22,045 nucleotides of DNA from DASRHY01 sp046765875 (GTDB lineage Bacteria; Actinomycetota; Actinomycetes; Propionibacteriales; Kribbellaceae), in contig JBKPSJ010000046.1 in NCBI GenBank assembly GCA_046765875.1, positions 1-22,045 of the forward strand, in the 5' to 3' direction. Below are positions 14,619 through 21,363 of this stretch, piece after piece (positions within the stretch are counted from its first letter, which is position 1; every line of letters begins with the position of its first letter). The translations under genes and the position numbers were made by a program. The notes below the pieces were generated by a model. It was not told the origin of the DNA, did not search any database, and was given only the letters and a program-made list of their open reading frames with translations.

Positions 14619-15476
14619 TCACCTCAGGTACAGCTCCTCGAAGTTGGTGTGCAGGATGCGGGTCTTGAGCTCGTCGGAGACCGGGGCGCCGTAGATCTTC
14701 CAGTACTCGCCCCAGAAGTCGCTCCACGGCTCGTCGGACGCGAACAGCACCCGGTCCTCGCCGAAACCGCGGCGCTCGATCTCGGTCATCAGCCAGCGCG
14801 GCCCGAATCCGATCGTCCAGGTGGTGTCGCAGTACACCTTGTAGCCCTGCTCGACCCAGTCCAGGAACTGCGGCACCAGTTTGATGTGACCGCTGACCCC
14901 GCCGCCGAAGTGGACCAGGTAGATCTTGATCCGCTTACCGTACGTCTCCACCAGCGGGATGAAGTTGTTGATGTCGGAGGCGCCGCCCGGGCTGGTGTGG
15001 AAGTGGAAGACCAGGTCATGCCGTTCGGCGGCGTCGAAGCATGCCTCGGCGATCGCTCGGGTGTCGTCGTCCCAGCTATTGGGGTCCGGGTTGCCGCCGA
15101 GCAGGAACGTCGTCTTGAGCGCGACGATGCCGCGCTCCCCCGCGAGCTCCAGCGTCTTGAGGGTGAGCTCCTTGTTCTGCGGAAGGAACGACACCCACAG
15201 GCCGCCGACGACCCGGTCGTTGTTCTGGGCCGCGTCCAGCACCAGCTCGTTCAGCGAGAACGGCTGCTCCTGGACCGGGATGCCGTAGTTCGGCAGCACC
15301 AGGCCGCGCTCGACGCCGACGCTGTCGAGCTGGCGCAGGTAGTCCTGCGGGGTGGCGAACTCGTACACCGTCGGTTTTACCGGCTCGGCGAGGTTGTAGA
15401 ACTTCCACGCGGCCATCTCACCGATGTGGCTGTGCGCGTCGATGACGTTGCCACGGACCTTCTCGACTGAAGCCAT
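14619..15476 (-). CDS. Amidohydrolase-2 family metal-dependent hydrolase (TIM barrel)
   Basis: A 285-residue TIM-barrel hydrolase or decarboxylase of the Amidohydrolase_2 type. Metal-site candidates are the HxH pair in VIDAHSHIGE (His15, His17), His158/His160 in LVFHFHTSPGG, His189 in YLVHFGGG and Asp248 in LFASDEPWSDFWGEYW. Lys121 in IVALKTTF may be a further ligand. ATG 15476 has GAGGAG at a 7-base spacing. It is the last gene of the unit 110-aa protein / radical SAM / GNAT / amidohydrolase, 11 bases after the GNAT stop. The canonical Nit1C cluster carries a nitrilase; this enzyme may take the hydrolase role in its place, which is inference. Its 3' end lies 10 bases from the convergent DUF3515 gene. 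Confidence 0.85.
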   Translation of the reverse strand: MASVEKVRGNVIDAHSHIGEMAAWKFYNLAEPVKPTVYEFATPQDYLRQLDSVGVERGLVLPNYGIPVQEQPFSLNELVLDAAQNNDRVVGGLWVSFLPQNKELTLKTLELAGERGIVALKTTFLLGGNPDPNSWDDDTRAIAEACFDAAERHDLVFHFHTSPGGASDINNFIPLVETYGKRIKIYLVHFGGGVSGHIKLVPQFLDWVEQGYKVYCDTTWTIGFGPRWLMTEIERRGFGEDRVLFASDEPWSDFWGEYWKIYGAPVSDELKTRILHTNFEELYLR

Positions 15477-15487
15477 CCTGCTTCTCC

Positions 15488-15949
15488 TCAGGGTGTAAGA
15501 GCGATGCGCATCGGCTGGTGTGGCCGTCCGCAGTAGATCTCGCCGTCGCCGTCGCGGGTCCAGCCGAGCCGCTCGAAGAACCGCACGTTCGGCGCCTGGA
15601 TGTGCGCGACCATCACGGCACCGCCGAGCGCGCCGGCCGTCTCGACCGCGAACCGGACCAGCGGGGCGCCGATGTTGTGCGCCCGGAATTCCGGCAGCAC
15701 CGCGAGCCGGTCTCCCTGCCACAGTCCGTCCTCGCCGAGCGGGTACAGCCGTACGGTGCCGGCCGGGACGCCGTCGTATCTGGCGATAACCCGCAAACCG
15801 TCCCCGCCGTCATGCGCATCGAGGTCGGATCCGGCGAAGATCTCCTGCTCCACGACGAAAACCGCGTGCCTGATTCGGTGGTGCGCGGCAACGTCCTCCG
15901 CGGCGGTCGCGACCGCGATCGTTGCCTCGAGCACCAACCCGGAACTCAT
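15488..15949 (-). CDS. GNAT acetyltransferase of the MSMEG_0567/Sll0786 type
   Basis: A GNAT-fold N-acyltransferase of 153 residues. It starts by a GTG-free ATG at 15949 that overlaps the radical SAM stop by 4 bases (ATGA). The RIRHAVFVVEQEIF segment near residue 25 and the acetyl-CoA loop RLAVLPEFRAHNIGAPLV are visible. ERLGWTRDGDGEIYCGRPHQPM forms the C-terminal strand region. Immediate coupling to a radical SAM protein of the MSMEG_0568 type is diagnostic of the Nit1C/Sll0783 cluster, and this is why I assign it to that acetyltransferase subfamily rather than to a generic GNAT. The substrate is unknown. Confidence 0.85.
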   Translation of the reverse strand: MSSGLVLEATIAVATAAEDVAAHHRIRHAVFVVEQEIFAGSDLDAHDGGDGLRVIARYDGVPAGTVRLYPLGEDGLWQGDRLAVLPEFRAHNIGAPLVRFAVETAGALGGAVMVAHIQAPNVRFFERLGWTRDGDGEIYCGRPHQPMRIALTP

Positions 15950-17055
15950 GCGACACCCTCCCGCTCCGGTGGGCGGGACCCGATCTGGAACAGGTTCATC
16001 GCCGAGCAGGCCTGGCACCGCGCGCAACCCGCACCGGCACCGGAGGCGTCCATGCCGCGGGCAACCATGTACGGCACCACCCGGCGGTAGATGCTCTCCG
16101 CGTACGCCGCGCTCGGGGTCGGCACGTCCTCCATCAGGCTGCCTGCGACAGGGCGCAACGGCACCACGAACGGGTACACGCCGGCGTCGATCGCGCGCCT
16201 GCAGCCCTGCACGGTCAGGTCGGGGTCCTCGCCCATGCCGAGGATCACGTACGTCGACACCTTGCCCGGGCCGAAGACCTCGACGGCCCGCTGCCAGGTG
16301 CGGAAGTAGTAGTCGATACCGGTACGGGCCTTGCCGGGCGCGACGTGTGCGAGCACGGCCGGGTCGAAGCTCTCGATGTGGATGCCGACCGAGTCCACGC
16401 CGAGGTCGCGTACCTCGGTCAGCACGTCGAGGTCGCGTGGCGGCTCGAACTGCACCTCGACCGGCAGCCCGGCCGCGTCCTTGATCGCACCCGCGCATCG
16501 CGCGACATAACGTGCGCCCCGGTCCGGCGCGTTCGAACTGCCCGTCGTCAGGGTCGCGTCCACCGCGCCGTCGAGGTCCCGCGCCGCCAGCGCCACCTCG
16601 GCGAGCTGTTGCGGCGTCTTGCGGACGATCGTCCGCCCGGACGCCAGCGACACCTCGATACCGCAGAACCTGCACTGATCCTCGTTGCCCCAGTAGCTGC
16701 AGGTCTGGACGACCGTGCTGGCCACCGAGTCCAGGTGCAGCAGCGCGATCTTCCAGTACGGGATGCCGTCCGCGGTCGCCAGGTCGTAGTACCGCGGCCG
16801 CTTCGTCCGCGACGCGCCGGCCAGCCGGACACCGTCACGGTAGATCGCCTCGCCGTCGTCCTCGGGCCTGAGCACGTACGGCGAACCGAGGTTGGTAGGT
16901 ACGGTCACCGGCACGCCCTCGATCCACAGCATCCCCGAGTCCGACGGGCCGGCACCACCCGTACGGGTCTCGGTCTGCACCTCCACCCGCAATCCGGTGC
17001 TCTGCAGCTCGGTCACCAGGACGGCCAGGTGATTGTTCACGGCAACGTCCGTCAT
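15946..17055 (-). CDS. Radical SAM protein of the MSMEG_0568/Sll0785 type
   Basis: A 369-residue radical S-adenosylmethionine enzyme. The cluster-binding cysteines appear as CSYWGNEDQCRFCGIE (Cys119, Cys128, Cys131), that is CX8CX2C instead of the canonical CX3CX2C. The SAM-binding region follows in DATLTTGSSNAPDRG, VEVQFEPP and VGIHIESFDP. The C-terminus has an extra CARCQAC group (Cys344, Cys347, Cys350) that could bind an auxiliary iron-sulfur cluster. Unusual cysteine spacing, length and neighbours match my memory of the MSMEG_0568 family (Nit1C clusters, including Synechocystis Sll0785). The ATG at 17055 overlaps the upstream 110-aa gene by 4 bases (ATGA) and the stop overlaps the GNAT gene by 4. 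The reaction is not known. Confidence 0.9.
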   Translation of the reverse strand: MTDVAVNNHLAVLVTELQSTGLRVEVQTETRTGGAGPSDSGMLWIEGVPVTVPTNLGSPYVLRPEDDGEAIYRDGVRLAGASRTKRPRYYDLATADGIPYWKIALLHLDSVASTVVQTCSYWGNEDQCRFCGIEVSLASGRTIVRKTPQQLAEVALAARDLDGAVDATLTTGSSNAPDRGARYVARCAGAIKDAAGLPVEVQFEPPRDLDVLTEVRDLGVDSVGIHIESFDPAVLAHVAPGKARTGIDYYFRTWQRAVEVFGPGKVSTYVILGMGEDPDLTVQGCRRAIDAGVYPFVVPLRPVAGSLMEDVPTPSAAYAESIYRRVVPYMVARGMDASGAGAGCARCQACSAMNLFQIGSRPPEREGVA

Positions 17056-17384
17056 GCGGTTCCACCGTCCCTTCCGGTACCGAGTTCCGCGCTCCGCAGT
17101 GCGCAGGCGGCGGCGATCACGATCGCGGGCTCGGGCGCCATGGGCCCCCGCGAGCCGGTGCCGACCAGGTCCATCAGCGCGTGGTCCATCTCGGCCCGCA
17201 TCAGGTCCTCGTTGCTGGCGCAGCTGCGGCGCAGCTCGCCGAGCACCCGGCCGACCGCCTCCACCGCGTCCATGTAGGCGTCGGTGTCAGCGAGCGCGAG
17301 CGGGTACAGCCGCTCCTCCGCGGCCCGCCACCGGATCCGGGCACGACCGAGGTCCTCCGGTTCCTCGCCCGGTTCCCGGTCCAT
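17052..17384 (-). CDS. Uncharacterised 110-aa protein leading the radical SAM operon
   Basis: I do not recognise this protein. It is acidic at the N-terminus (MDREPGEEPEDLG), then mostly predicted alpha-helical (RIRWRAAEERLYPLALADTDAYMDAV, split over two helices), with a single cysteine in RRSCASNEDLM and an alanine-rich hydrophobic helix AIVIAAACAL near the C-terminus. It has no signal peptide and no metal motif. ATG 17384 has GGAGGT about 8 bases upstream, and the stop overlaps the radical SAM start (ATGA), so it is a genuine coupled gene and not an upstream extension. It does not look like the MSMEG_0570-type small protein of canonical Nit1C clusters. It could be a partner or chaperone for the radical SAM enzyme; that is guesswork from position only. 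Confidence 0.8.
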   Translation of the reverse strand: MDREPGEEPEDLGRARIRWRAAEERLYPLALADTDAYMDAVEAVGRVLGELRRSCASNEDLMRAEMDHALMDLVGTGSRGPMAPEPAIVIAAACALRSAELGTGRDGGTA

Positions 17385-17414
17385 ACCCGGCGACCTCCAG
17401 AAACGGTCGGCTGA

Positions 17415-17431
17415 GATTCACTATAGTGTAC
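17415..17431. promoter_or_regulatory. Symmetric bidirectional promoter/operator between radical SAM operon and glycosyltransferase
   Basis: The perfect palindrome CACTATAGTG (17419-17428) supplies a TATAGT -10 hexamer on the plus strand (17422-17427, for the glycosyltransferase) and another on the minus strand (17425-17420, for the 110-aa/radical SAM operon). The surrounding ATTCACTATAGT matches the sequence between the flavoprotein and XRE genes at 10 of 12 positions. No clear -35 box was found, which suggests activator dependence. The gap spans only 17385-17443. Confidence 0.6.
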
Positions 17432-17443
17432 GTTGTGTTGAGG

Positions 17444-18595
17444 ATGAGCAATAGTGCGGAGATCGCGCTCGTCACCTACTCCACCCGGCCGCGCGGCGGT
17501 GTCGTACACACCTTGTCGCTGGCCGAAGCCCTGCTGCGGCAGGGATTCCCGATCCACGTCCTCGCACTCGGCGATCCCGAGACCGGGTTCTTCCGGCCGG
17601 TCGACGTACCGCACACGATCGTTGCGGCGCCACCGCGCAAGGACACCCTGGCCGAGCGGGTGTTCGCAGCCATCGACACGCTCGAGGACTGGCTGGCCGG
17701 ACCGGGCCGGCGATTCGGGCTCGTACACACCCAGGACTGCATCGCGGCGAGCGCCGCCGTCCGGGTCCGCGACTCGGGCGTACCGCTGAAGGTGCTTCGT
17801 ACCGTGCACCACGTCGACGACTTCACCACCGAGGCGCTGATCGACTGCCAGCGCCGGGCGATCCTGGAACCCGACGGCCTGGTCGTGGTCAGTGAGCACT
17901 GGCGGTCGCTGCTGCACGACGAGTACGGCGTCGAGGCGACGGTGATCAGCAACGGCGTGGATCCGGCCCGGTTCGCACCCATCACGGCCGAGGAACAGCG
18001 GGAGACGCGGGACACGGTCGGCGCCGGCTATCGGTTCGTACTGCTGTCGGTCGGCGGGGTCGAACCGAGGAAGGGCTCGATCCACCTGTTCGAGGCGATG
18101 TCGTCGCTCAAGGACGACGCGATGCTGGTGGTCGTCGGCGGCGAGACGTTCCAGGACTACGAGGACTACCGGCAGGCGGCGTACGACGCCCTTCCGCGTC
18201 TCGGGCTGGAACTCGGGCGGGACGTTGTCGTGCTCGGGACGGTCGGCGACGAGGACGTGCGGCGGTGGTACCGCAGCGCCGATGCCCTCGCCTTCCCGTC
18301 CACCAAGGAGGGATTCGGTCTTGCCGTGCTGGAGGCGGCCAGCGCCGACCTGCCGGTGGTCGCGAGCGACCTGCCGGTGTTCCGCGAGTACCTCGCCCAT
18401 GACGAGACCGCGTTGCTGGCACCCGTCGGGGACAGCGCGGCCCTGGCGGTCCAGCTGCGCCGGATCATCGATGACGCGGCCCTGCGCGACCGGCTCCGTA
18501 CGAACGCGCGTCGGCTGGCCGATCGGTTCACCTGGGACGCCGCCGCGACCCGTCATCGCGAGTTGTACGCAGGGGTGCGCGCGGCGACGGCCTGA
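17444..18595 (+). CDS. Glycosyltransferase of the MSMEG_0565 type (GT4 family)
   Basis: A GT4, GT-B-fold glycosyltransferase of 383 residues with the N-terminal ALVTYSTRPRGGVVHTLSLAE-type acceptor motif, split here across the first strand and glycine-rich loop. The donor-domain segments are VISNGVDPARF, SVGGVEPRKGS, and the EX7E motif inside STKEGFGLAVLEAASADL. The ATG at 17444 lacks a Shine-Dalgarno. GTG 17435 and TTG 17438 lie just upstream in frame. The -10 hexamer TATAGT ends at 17427, so transcription would begin near 17434-17435, and the mRNA may be leaderless with GTG 17435 as the true start. It is divergent from the radical SAM operon and convergent with the MSMEG_0572-type gene. Sugar donor and acceptor are unknown. 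Confidence 0.88.
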   Translation: MSNSAEIALVTYSTRPRGGVVHTLSLAEALLRQGFPIHVLALGDPETGFFRPVDVPHTIVAAPPRKDTLAERVFAAIDTLEDWLAGPGRRFGLVHTQDCIAASAAVRVRDSGVPLKVLRTVHHVDDFTTEALIDCQRRAILEPDGLVVVSEHWRSLLHDEYGVEATVISNGVDPARFAPITAEEQRETRDTVGAGYRFVLLSVGGVEPRKGSIHLFEAMSSLKDDAMLVVVGGETFQDYEDYRQAAYDALPRLGLELGRDVVVLGTVGDEDVRRWYRSADALAFPSTKEGFGLAVLEAASADLPVVASDLPVFREYLAHDETALLAPVGDSAALAVQLRRIIDDAALRDRLRTNARRLADRFTWDAAATRHRELYAGVRAATA

Positions 18596-18620
18596 CCGCA
18601 TCCGCCGCCGCGCGCGGCCT

Positions 18621-19109
18621 TCACACGGTCCAGGTGTTGATCTGGAAGGCCCCGGACCGCCAGGCGGTGAGTGCGGCATCCAGCACGTCCAACGGGTTGA
18701 ACGCCTGGACCCCTGGGATCAGGTCGTCCTCCCGGAACCCGTACAGGGCACCCATCGCGAACCGGCAGGCGTAGACCTTGCCGCCCTCCTTGAGGATGGT
18801 CTTGATCTGGTTGTTGATCGCGAGGTGACCCGGGAACGCCTCCTCGCCGACACCGGGGTACCCGCGGGTGCCGGAGGCGAGCAGCACGCCCGGGCCGTAC
18901 AGGATCACCGAGACGTCGAAGCCCTTGCGGATCAATCGCGTCGTTGTGAGCAGGTTGACCAGGCCGACCGAGCCCTCGTACGGCACCGTGTGCAGGAAGA
19001 CGAACGCCTTCTCGCCCGGGGTGGCCTTGATGTCGTCGAAGAGCTTCTCCTCGGCGTCGAACAGGCGCTCGCCGGCCTCGGGGAGCTCTGTCGTGATGGT
19101 CTTCGGCAT
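18621..19109 (-). CDS. MSMEG_0572/Sll0783-type nitrogen-starvation protein (DsrE-like fold)
   Basis: A 162-residue protein with a DsrE-like alpha/beta layout. Hallmark segments recalled from the family are EKAFVFLHTVPYEGSVGLVN, LIRKGFDVSVILYGPGV, AFPGH...NNQI, KVYACRFAMGALYG with its sole cysteine (Cys115), and the C-terminal NPLDVLDA...NTW. In Synechocystis, sll0783 is induced by nitrogen starvation and affects polyhydroxybutyrate accumulation; the biochemical activity is not known. AAGGAGG lies 4-5 bases before ATG 19109. It is the last gene of the flavoprotein / 85-aa protein / DsrE-like unit and is separated by 25 bases from the convergent glycosyltransferase. That gap holds a 12-bp palindrome at 18607-18618. 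Confidence 0.88.
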   Translation of the reverse strand: MPKTITTELPEAGERLFDAEEKLFDDIKATPGEKAFVFLHTVPYEGSVGLVNLLTTTRLIRKGFDVSVILYGPGVLLASGTRGYPGVGEEAFPGHLAINNQIKTILKEGGKVYACRFAMGALYGFREDDLIPGVQAFNPLDVLDAALTAWRSGAFQINTWTV

Positions 19110-19132
19110 GTGTCCTCCTTGGTGGACTTGAG

Positions 19133-19390
19133 CTAGACAGCCGGTCCCGATGTACGCGGGGGTGCCGGCCAGGACCGGCGATGACTGCCGGGCATCATTC
19201 GCATCACCCGGCGGCGCAGTGACCACGGCAGGACCCTGTAGACCGGTGCGAACACCCCGAGCCAGAACCACTCCCGCGGTCCCTGCGGCCTACGCGGCCG
19301 GTTCGCACCCTGTGACTTCGCCACCCGGTCCTGAGCGGCCGCGAGAAGGTAGTGCTCGGAATTGGTACGCAACCAACGGGCGAACGGCAT
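19133..19390 (-). CDS. Uncharacterised 85-aa basic protein with an amphipathic hydrophobic segment
   Basis: Not recognised. The product starts MPFARWLRTNSEHYLLAAAQ, has a basic middle (RPRRPQGPRE), then a short aromatic hydrophobic run WFWLGVFAPVYRVLPW followed by LRRRVMRMMPGSHRR and a Pro/Ser-rich tail. The run is too short and proline-broken for a clear transmembrane helix but could sit on a membrane. The ATG at 19390 shares one base with the flavoprotein stop (TGATG), typical of translational coupling and the best evidence that the gene is real. An alternative GTG at 19393 overlaps by four bases. It lies between the flavoprotein and the DsrE-like gene in one operon. Confidence 0.65.
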   Translation of the reverse strand: MPFARWLRTNSEHYLLAAAQDRVAKSQGANRPRRPQGPREWFWLGVFAPVYRVLPWSLRRRVMRMMPGSHRRSWPAPPRTSGPAV

Positions 19391-20709
19391 CACGCCACAC
19401 CGTTCTGCGCGGCCAGCGCGATCGGCTCGTTCAGGGCACCGATGGCCGGCGAGTAGACGTTCTCCATCACCGCCAGGTCGCGCATCGAGATGCCGAACTT
19501 GATCGCAGTGGCGAGGAAGTCCGCCCGTTCCTTGATCCCCTCGCCGCCGACCATCTGGGCGCCGATCAGCTTGAGTGAGCCGGGCTCGGCGAGCAGCTTG
19601 ACCTTCACCGGCTTGACGCCCGGGAAGTACCGCGCCCGCGAGATGCCCTGCGCGACACCCAGGTGGTACTTGATGCCGAGGGCCGTCGCGGTGGTCTCAC
19701 CGAAGGATGCGCCGCCGATGATCCACTTGCCGGCTGGTGTCGCCCACGGGATGTACACGGGCTGATAATTCTTCGTACCGCCGCCGGCGTTGAACCCGGC
19801 GACTTTGCCCTGGGCATACGCATGGCTGCCGGTCAGGCCCTGCAGGCCGACACCGGTCAGGCCGTGCGGCAGTTCGGCGCAGTCGCCGGCGGCGAACACG
19901 TTCGGGACCGACGTCGCCATCCGCTGGTCGACGGCGATGCCGCCGGTCGAGCCGAGCTTGACACCGGCCCCGGACGCGAGCTTGTTGTTGGGCACCTTGT
20001 GCGTGCACACCACGGCAAGGTCGACCTTCAACTCACCCTCGGATGTCCGGACGGCGTTGATCTTGCCGCCGCCGAGGAACGCCTTCAGATCGGTGTTGAA
20101 GTGCAGCGTGGCACCCATCTCCTGCCACGACTCCTGCACCGGCGCCATGATGTCGGGGTCGGCCACGTCGGCCAGGGCCCACGGCTGCGGATCGATAAGG
20201 TGGGTCTCGATGCCGCGGTGCGCGAGTGCGGTGACCATTTCCAGTCCGAGCGGGGTGGCATGGACGACGACCGCGGCCTCGACCGTGTCGAGGATCTTGT
20301 CCCACTCCATCGCACGGCGGATGTTCTTGACGTAGTACAGCCCCTCGAGATCGCCGCCGGGCACACCCGGGTCGGCGTAGTCGAATCCGGTCGCGATGAC
20401 GAGCCGATCCCAGGAGACCTCGCCCTCGCCCTCGACCTGGACGACCTGCCGCTTGACGTCGATGGACGACACCCCTGTCTCGTAGTGGATATCGATACCG
20501 GCCTCGACGTACGCCTGTTTCTCGGCCAGGAACAACGACCGGAAGTCGTCGATCTCCTTGCCGTGCACGTACGGGATGCCACACGGGCTGTACGCGACGT
20601 CCTCGAACTCGGTGTAGACCACGACGTCGTTGCCCGGATCGGCGGCCTTCACGCCGCCGGCCGCTCCGATGCCGGCCGCACCGCCACCTACGATGACCGT
20701 CTTCGCCAC
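19390..20709 (-). CDS. FAD-dependent pyridine-nucleotide disulfide oxidoreductase, CoA-disulfide-reductase-like
   Basis: A two-dinucleotide-binding-domain flavoprotein of 439 residues. The FAD fingerprint VIVGGGAAGIGAAGG is at the N-terminus. AYSPCGIPYV places a cysteine at residue 43 (from GTG 20709), the same place as the single catalytic cysteine of CoA-disulfide reductase and NADH oxidase-type enzymes. The second FAD motif is VFAAGDCAELPHG, and the C-terminal dimerisation domain contains YSPAIGALNEPIALAAQN. Likely substrates are low-molecular disulfides, persulfides or oxygen. I chose GTG 20709 because GATGAGG lies 7 bases upstream; GTG 20715 would add two residues and has only a 1-base spacing. 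It differs from the MSMEG_0569-type flavoprotein of canonical Nit1C clusters. It is the first gene of the unit, divergent from the XRE-cupin gene. Confidence 0.88.
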   Translation of the reverse strand: MAKTVIVGGGAAGIGAAGGVKAADPGNDVVVYTEFEDVAYSPCGIPYVHGKEIDDFRSLFLAEKQAYVEAGIDIHYETGVSSIDVKRQVVQVEGEGEVSWDRLVIATGFDYADPGVPGGDLEGLYYVKNIRRAMEWDKILDTVEAAVVVHATPLGLEMVTALAHRGIETHLIDPQPWALADVADPDIMAPVQESWQEMGATLHFNTDLKAFLGGGKINAVRTSEGELKVDLAVVCTHKVPNNKLASGAGVKLGSTGGIAVDQRMATSVPNVFAAGDCAELPHGLTGVGLQGLTGSHAYAQGKVAGFNAGGGTKNYQPVYIPWATPAGKWIIGGASFGETTATALGIKYHLGVAQGISRARYFPGVKPVKVKLLAEPGSLKLIGAQMVGGEGIKERADFLATAIKFGISMRDLAVMENVYSPAIGALNEPIALAAQNGVA

Positions 20710-20760
20710 CGGCACACCTCATCCGCAAGAGAATCGTGCCGTCTCTTATCAAGTACGGAT

Positions 20761-20778
20761 CATTTACTATACTAAATG
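20761..20778. promoter_or_regulatory. Near-palindromic bidirectional promoter/operator between flavoprotein and XRE-cupin genes
   Basis: CATTTACTATACTAAATG is symmetric at 16 of 18 positions. It contains TATACT on the plus strand (20768-20773) and TATAGT on the minus strand (20771-20766), giving back-to-back -10 boxes. TTATCA at 20746-20751 is a possible plus-strand -35 with a 16-base spacer. Plus-strand transcripts would start near 20780, just before the AAGGAGG at 20787-20793. The local AT-richness stands out against the GC-rich surroundings. The core recurs in the radical SAM/glycosyltransferase gap. Confidence 0.65.
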
Positions 20779-20797
20779 CAGCTGTCAAGGAGGCCAG

Positions 20798-21361
20798 ATG
20801 CCGAAGCCGTCGGCCGAGCCGGGTCCGGCCGCGCTGGACGAGATCGTCGGTTCGATCGGACCGAAGGTCCGCGAGCTGCGGGCGCAGCGCAACCTGTCCC
20901 TGCAGCAGCTGGCCGTCCGCGCGGACGTGTCGGCGGCCGCCATCCACAAGGTGGAGCGCGGCGAGATGGTGCCGACGATCACGACCCTGCTCAAGCTGGC
21001 GACGGCGCTGGGCCGGCCGGTCGGGCATTTCATCGACGACGCGGGCCCGCAGTACCCGGTCGCCGTACACACCCGCGCCCGCGACGCTCGCCCAGGCGAG
21101 CCGTTCACCGGGTCGGCGACCCAGTTCGTGCTGCAGGGCACTCTGACGGTGATCGATCCCGGTTCGGGCGACAGCGCCGAAGCGAGCCCGACCGGTGAGG
21201 AACTCGTCTTCATCCTCGATGGCGCGCTCGAGTTCGAGGTCGCGGGCGAGCCGTTCCGCCTGGGCCGGCACGACTCGTTGCAGTACCGCACCGAGCACCC
21301 CCGGCGCTGGACCAACCCCGGCGCAAAGCCCGCCCGCGTCCTGTGGTTCTCCGCCGGCTAG
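20798..21361 (+). CDS. XRE-family regulator with C-terminal cupin sensor domain
   Basis: A 187-residue transcription factor. The N-terminal helix-turn-helix spans about residues 22-80 (VRELRAQRNLSLQQLAVRAD, then SAAAIHKVERGEMVPTITTLLKLA). A small-molecule-sensing cupin follows at about 105-185, with EELVFILDGALEFEV and the terminal ARVLWFS strand. This layout is common in regulators of amine, amino-acid and nitrogen metabolism. The ATG at 20798 is preceded by AAGGAGG at a 4-base spacing. It is divergent from the flavoprotein operon over a shared symmetric promoter. I infer autoregulation and control of the flavoprotein unit, and possibly of the radical SAM/glycosyltransferase divergon through the same motif. 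Its 3' end is 2 bases from the convergent SRPBCC gene. Confidence 0.92.
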   Translation: MPKPSAEPGPAALDEIVGSIGPKVRELRAQRNLSLQQLAVRADVSAAAIHKVERGEMVPTITTLLKLATALGRPVGHFIDDAGPQYPVAVHTRARDARPGEPFTGSATQFVLQGTLTVIDPGSGDSAEASPTGEELVFILDGALEFEVAGEPFRLGRHDSLQYRTEHPRRWTNPGAKPARVLWFSAG

Positions 21362-21363
21362 GG

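Noticed and set aside
18607..18618. 12-bp perfect palindrome GCCGCGCGCGGC between convergent genes as a terminator
   Set aside because: No loop and no T-run; such GC palindromes are expected by chance in this base composition.
17201..18679. 492-codon minus-strand frame opposite the glycosyltransferase
   Set aside because: Antisense to a gene with intact GT4 motifs; its composition is typical of GC-rich shadow frames.
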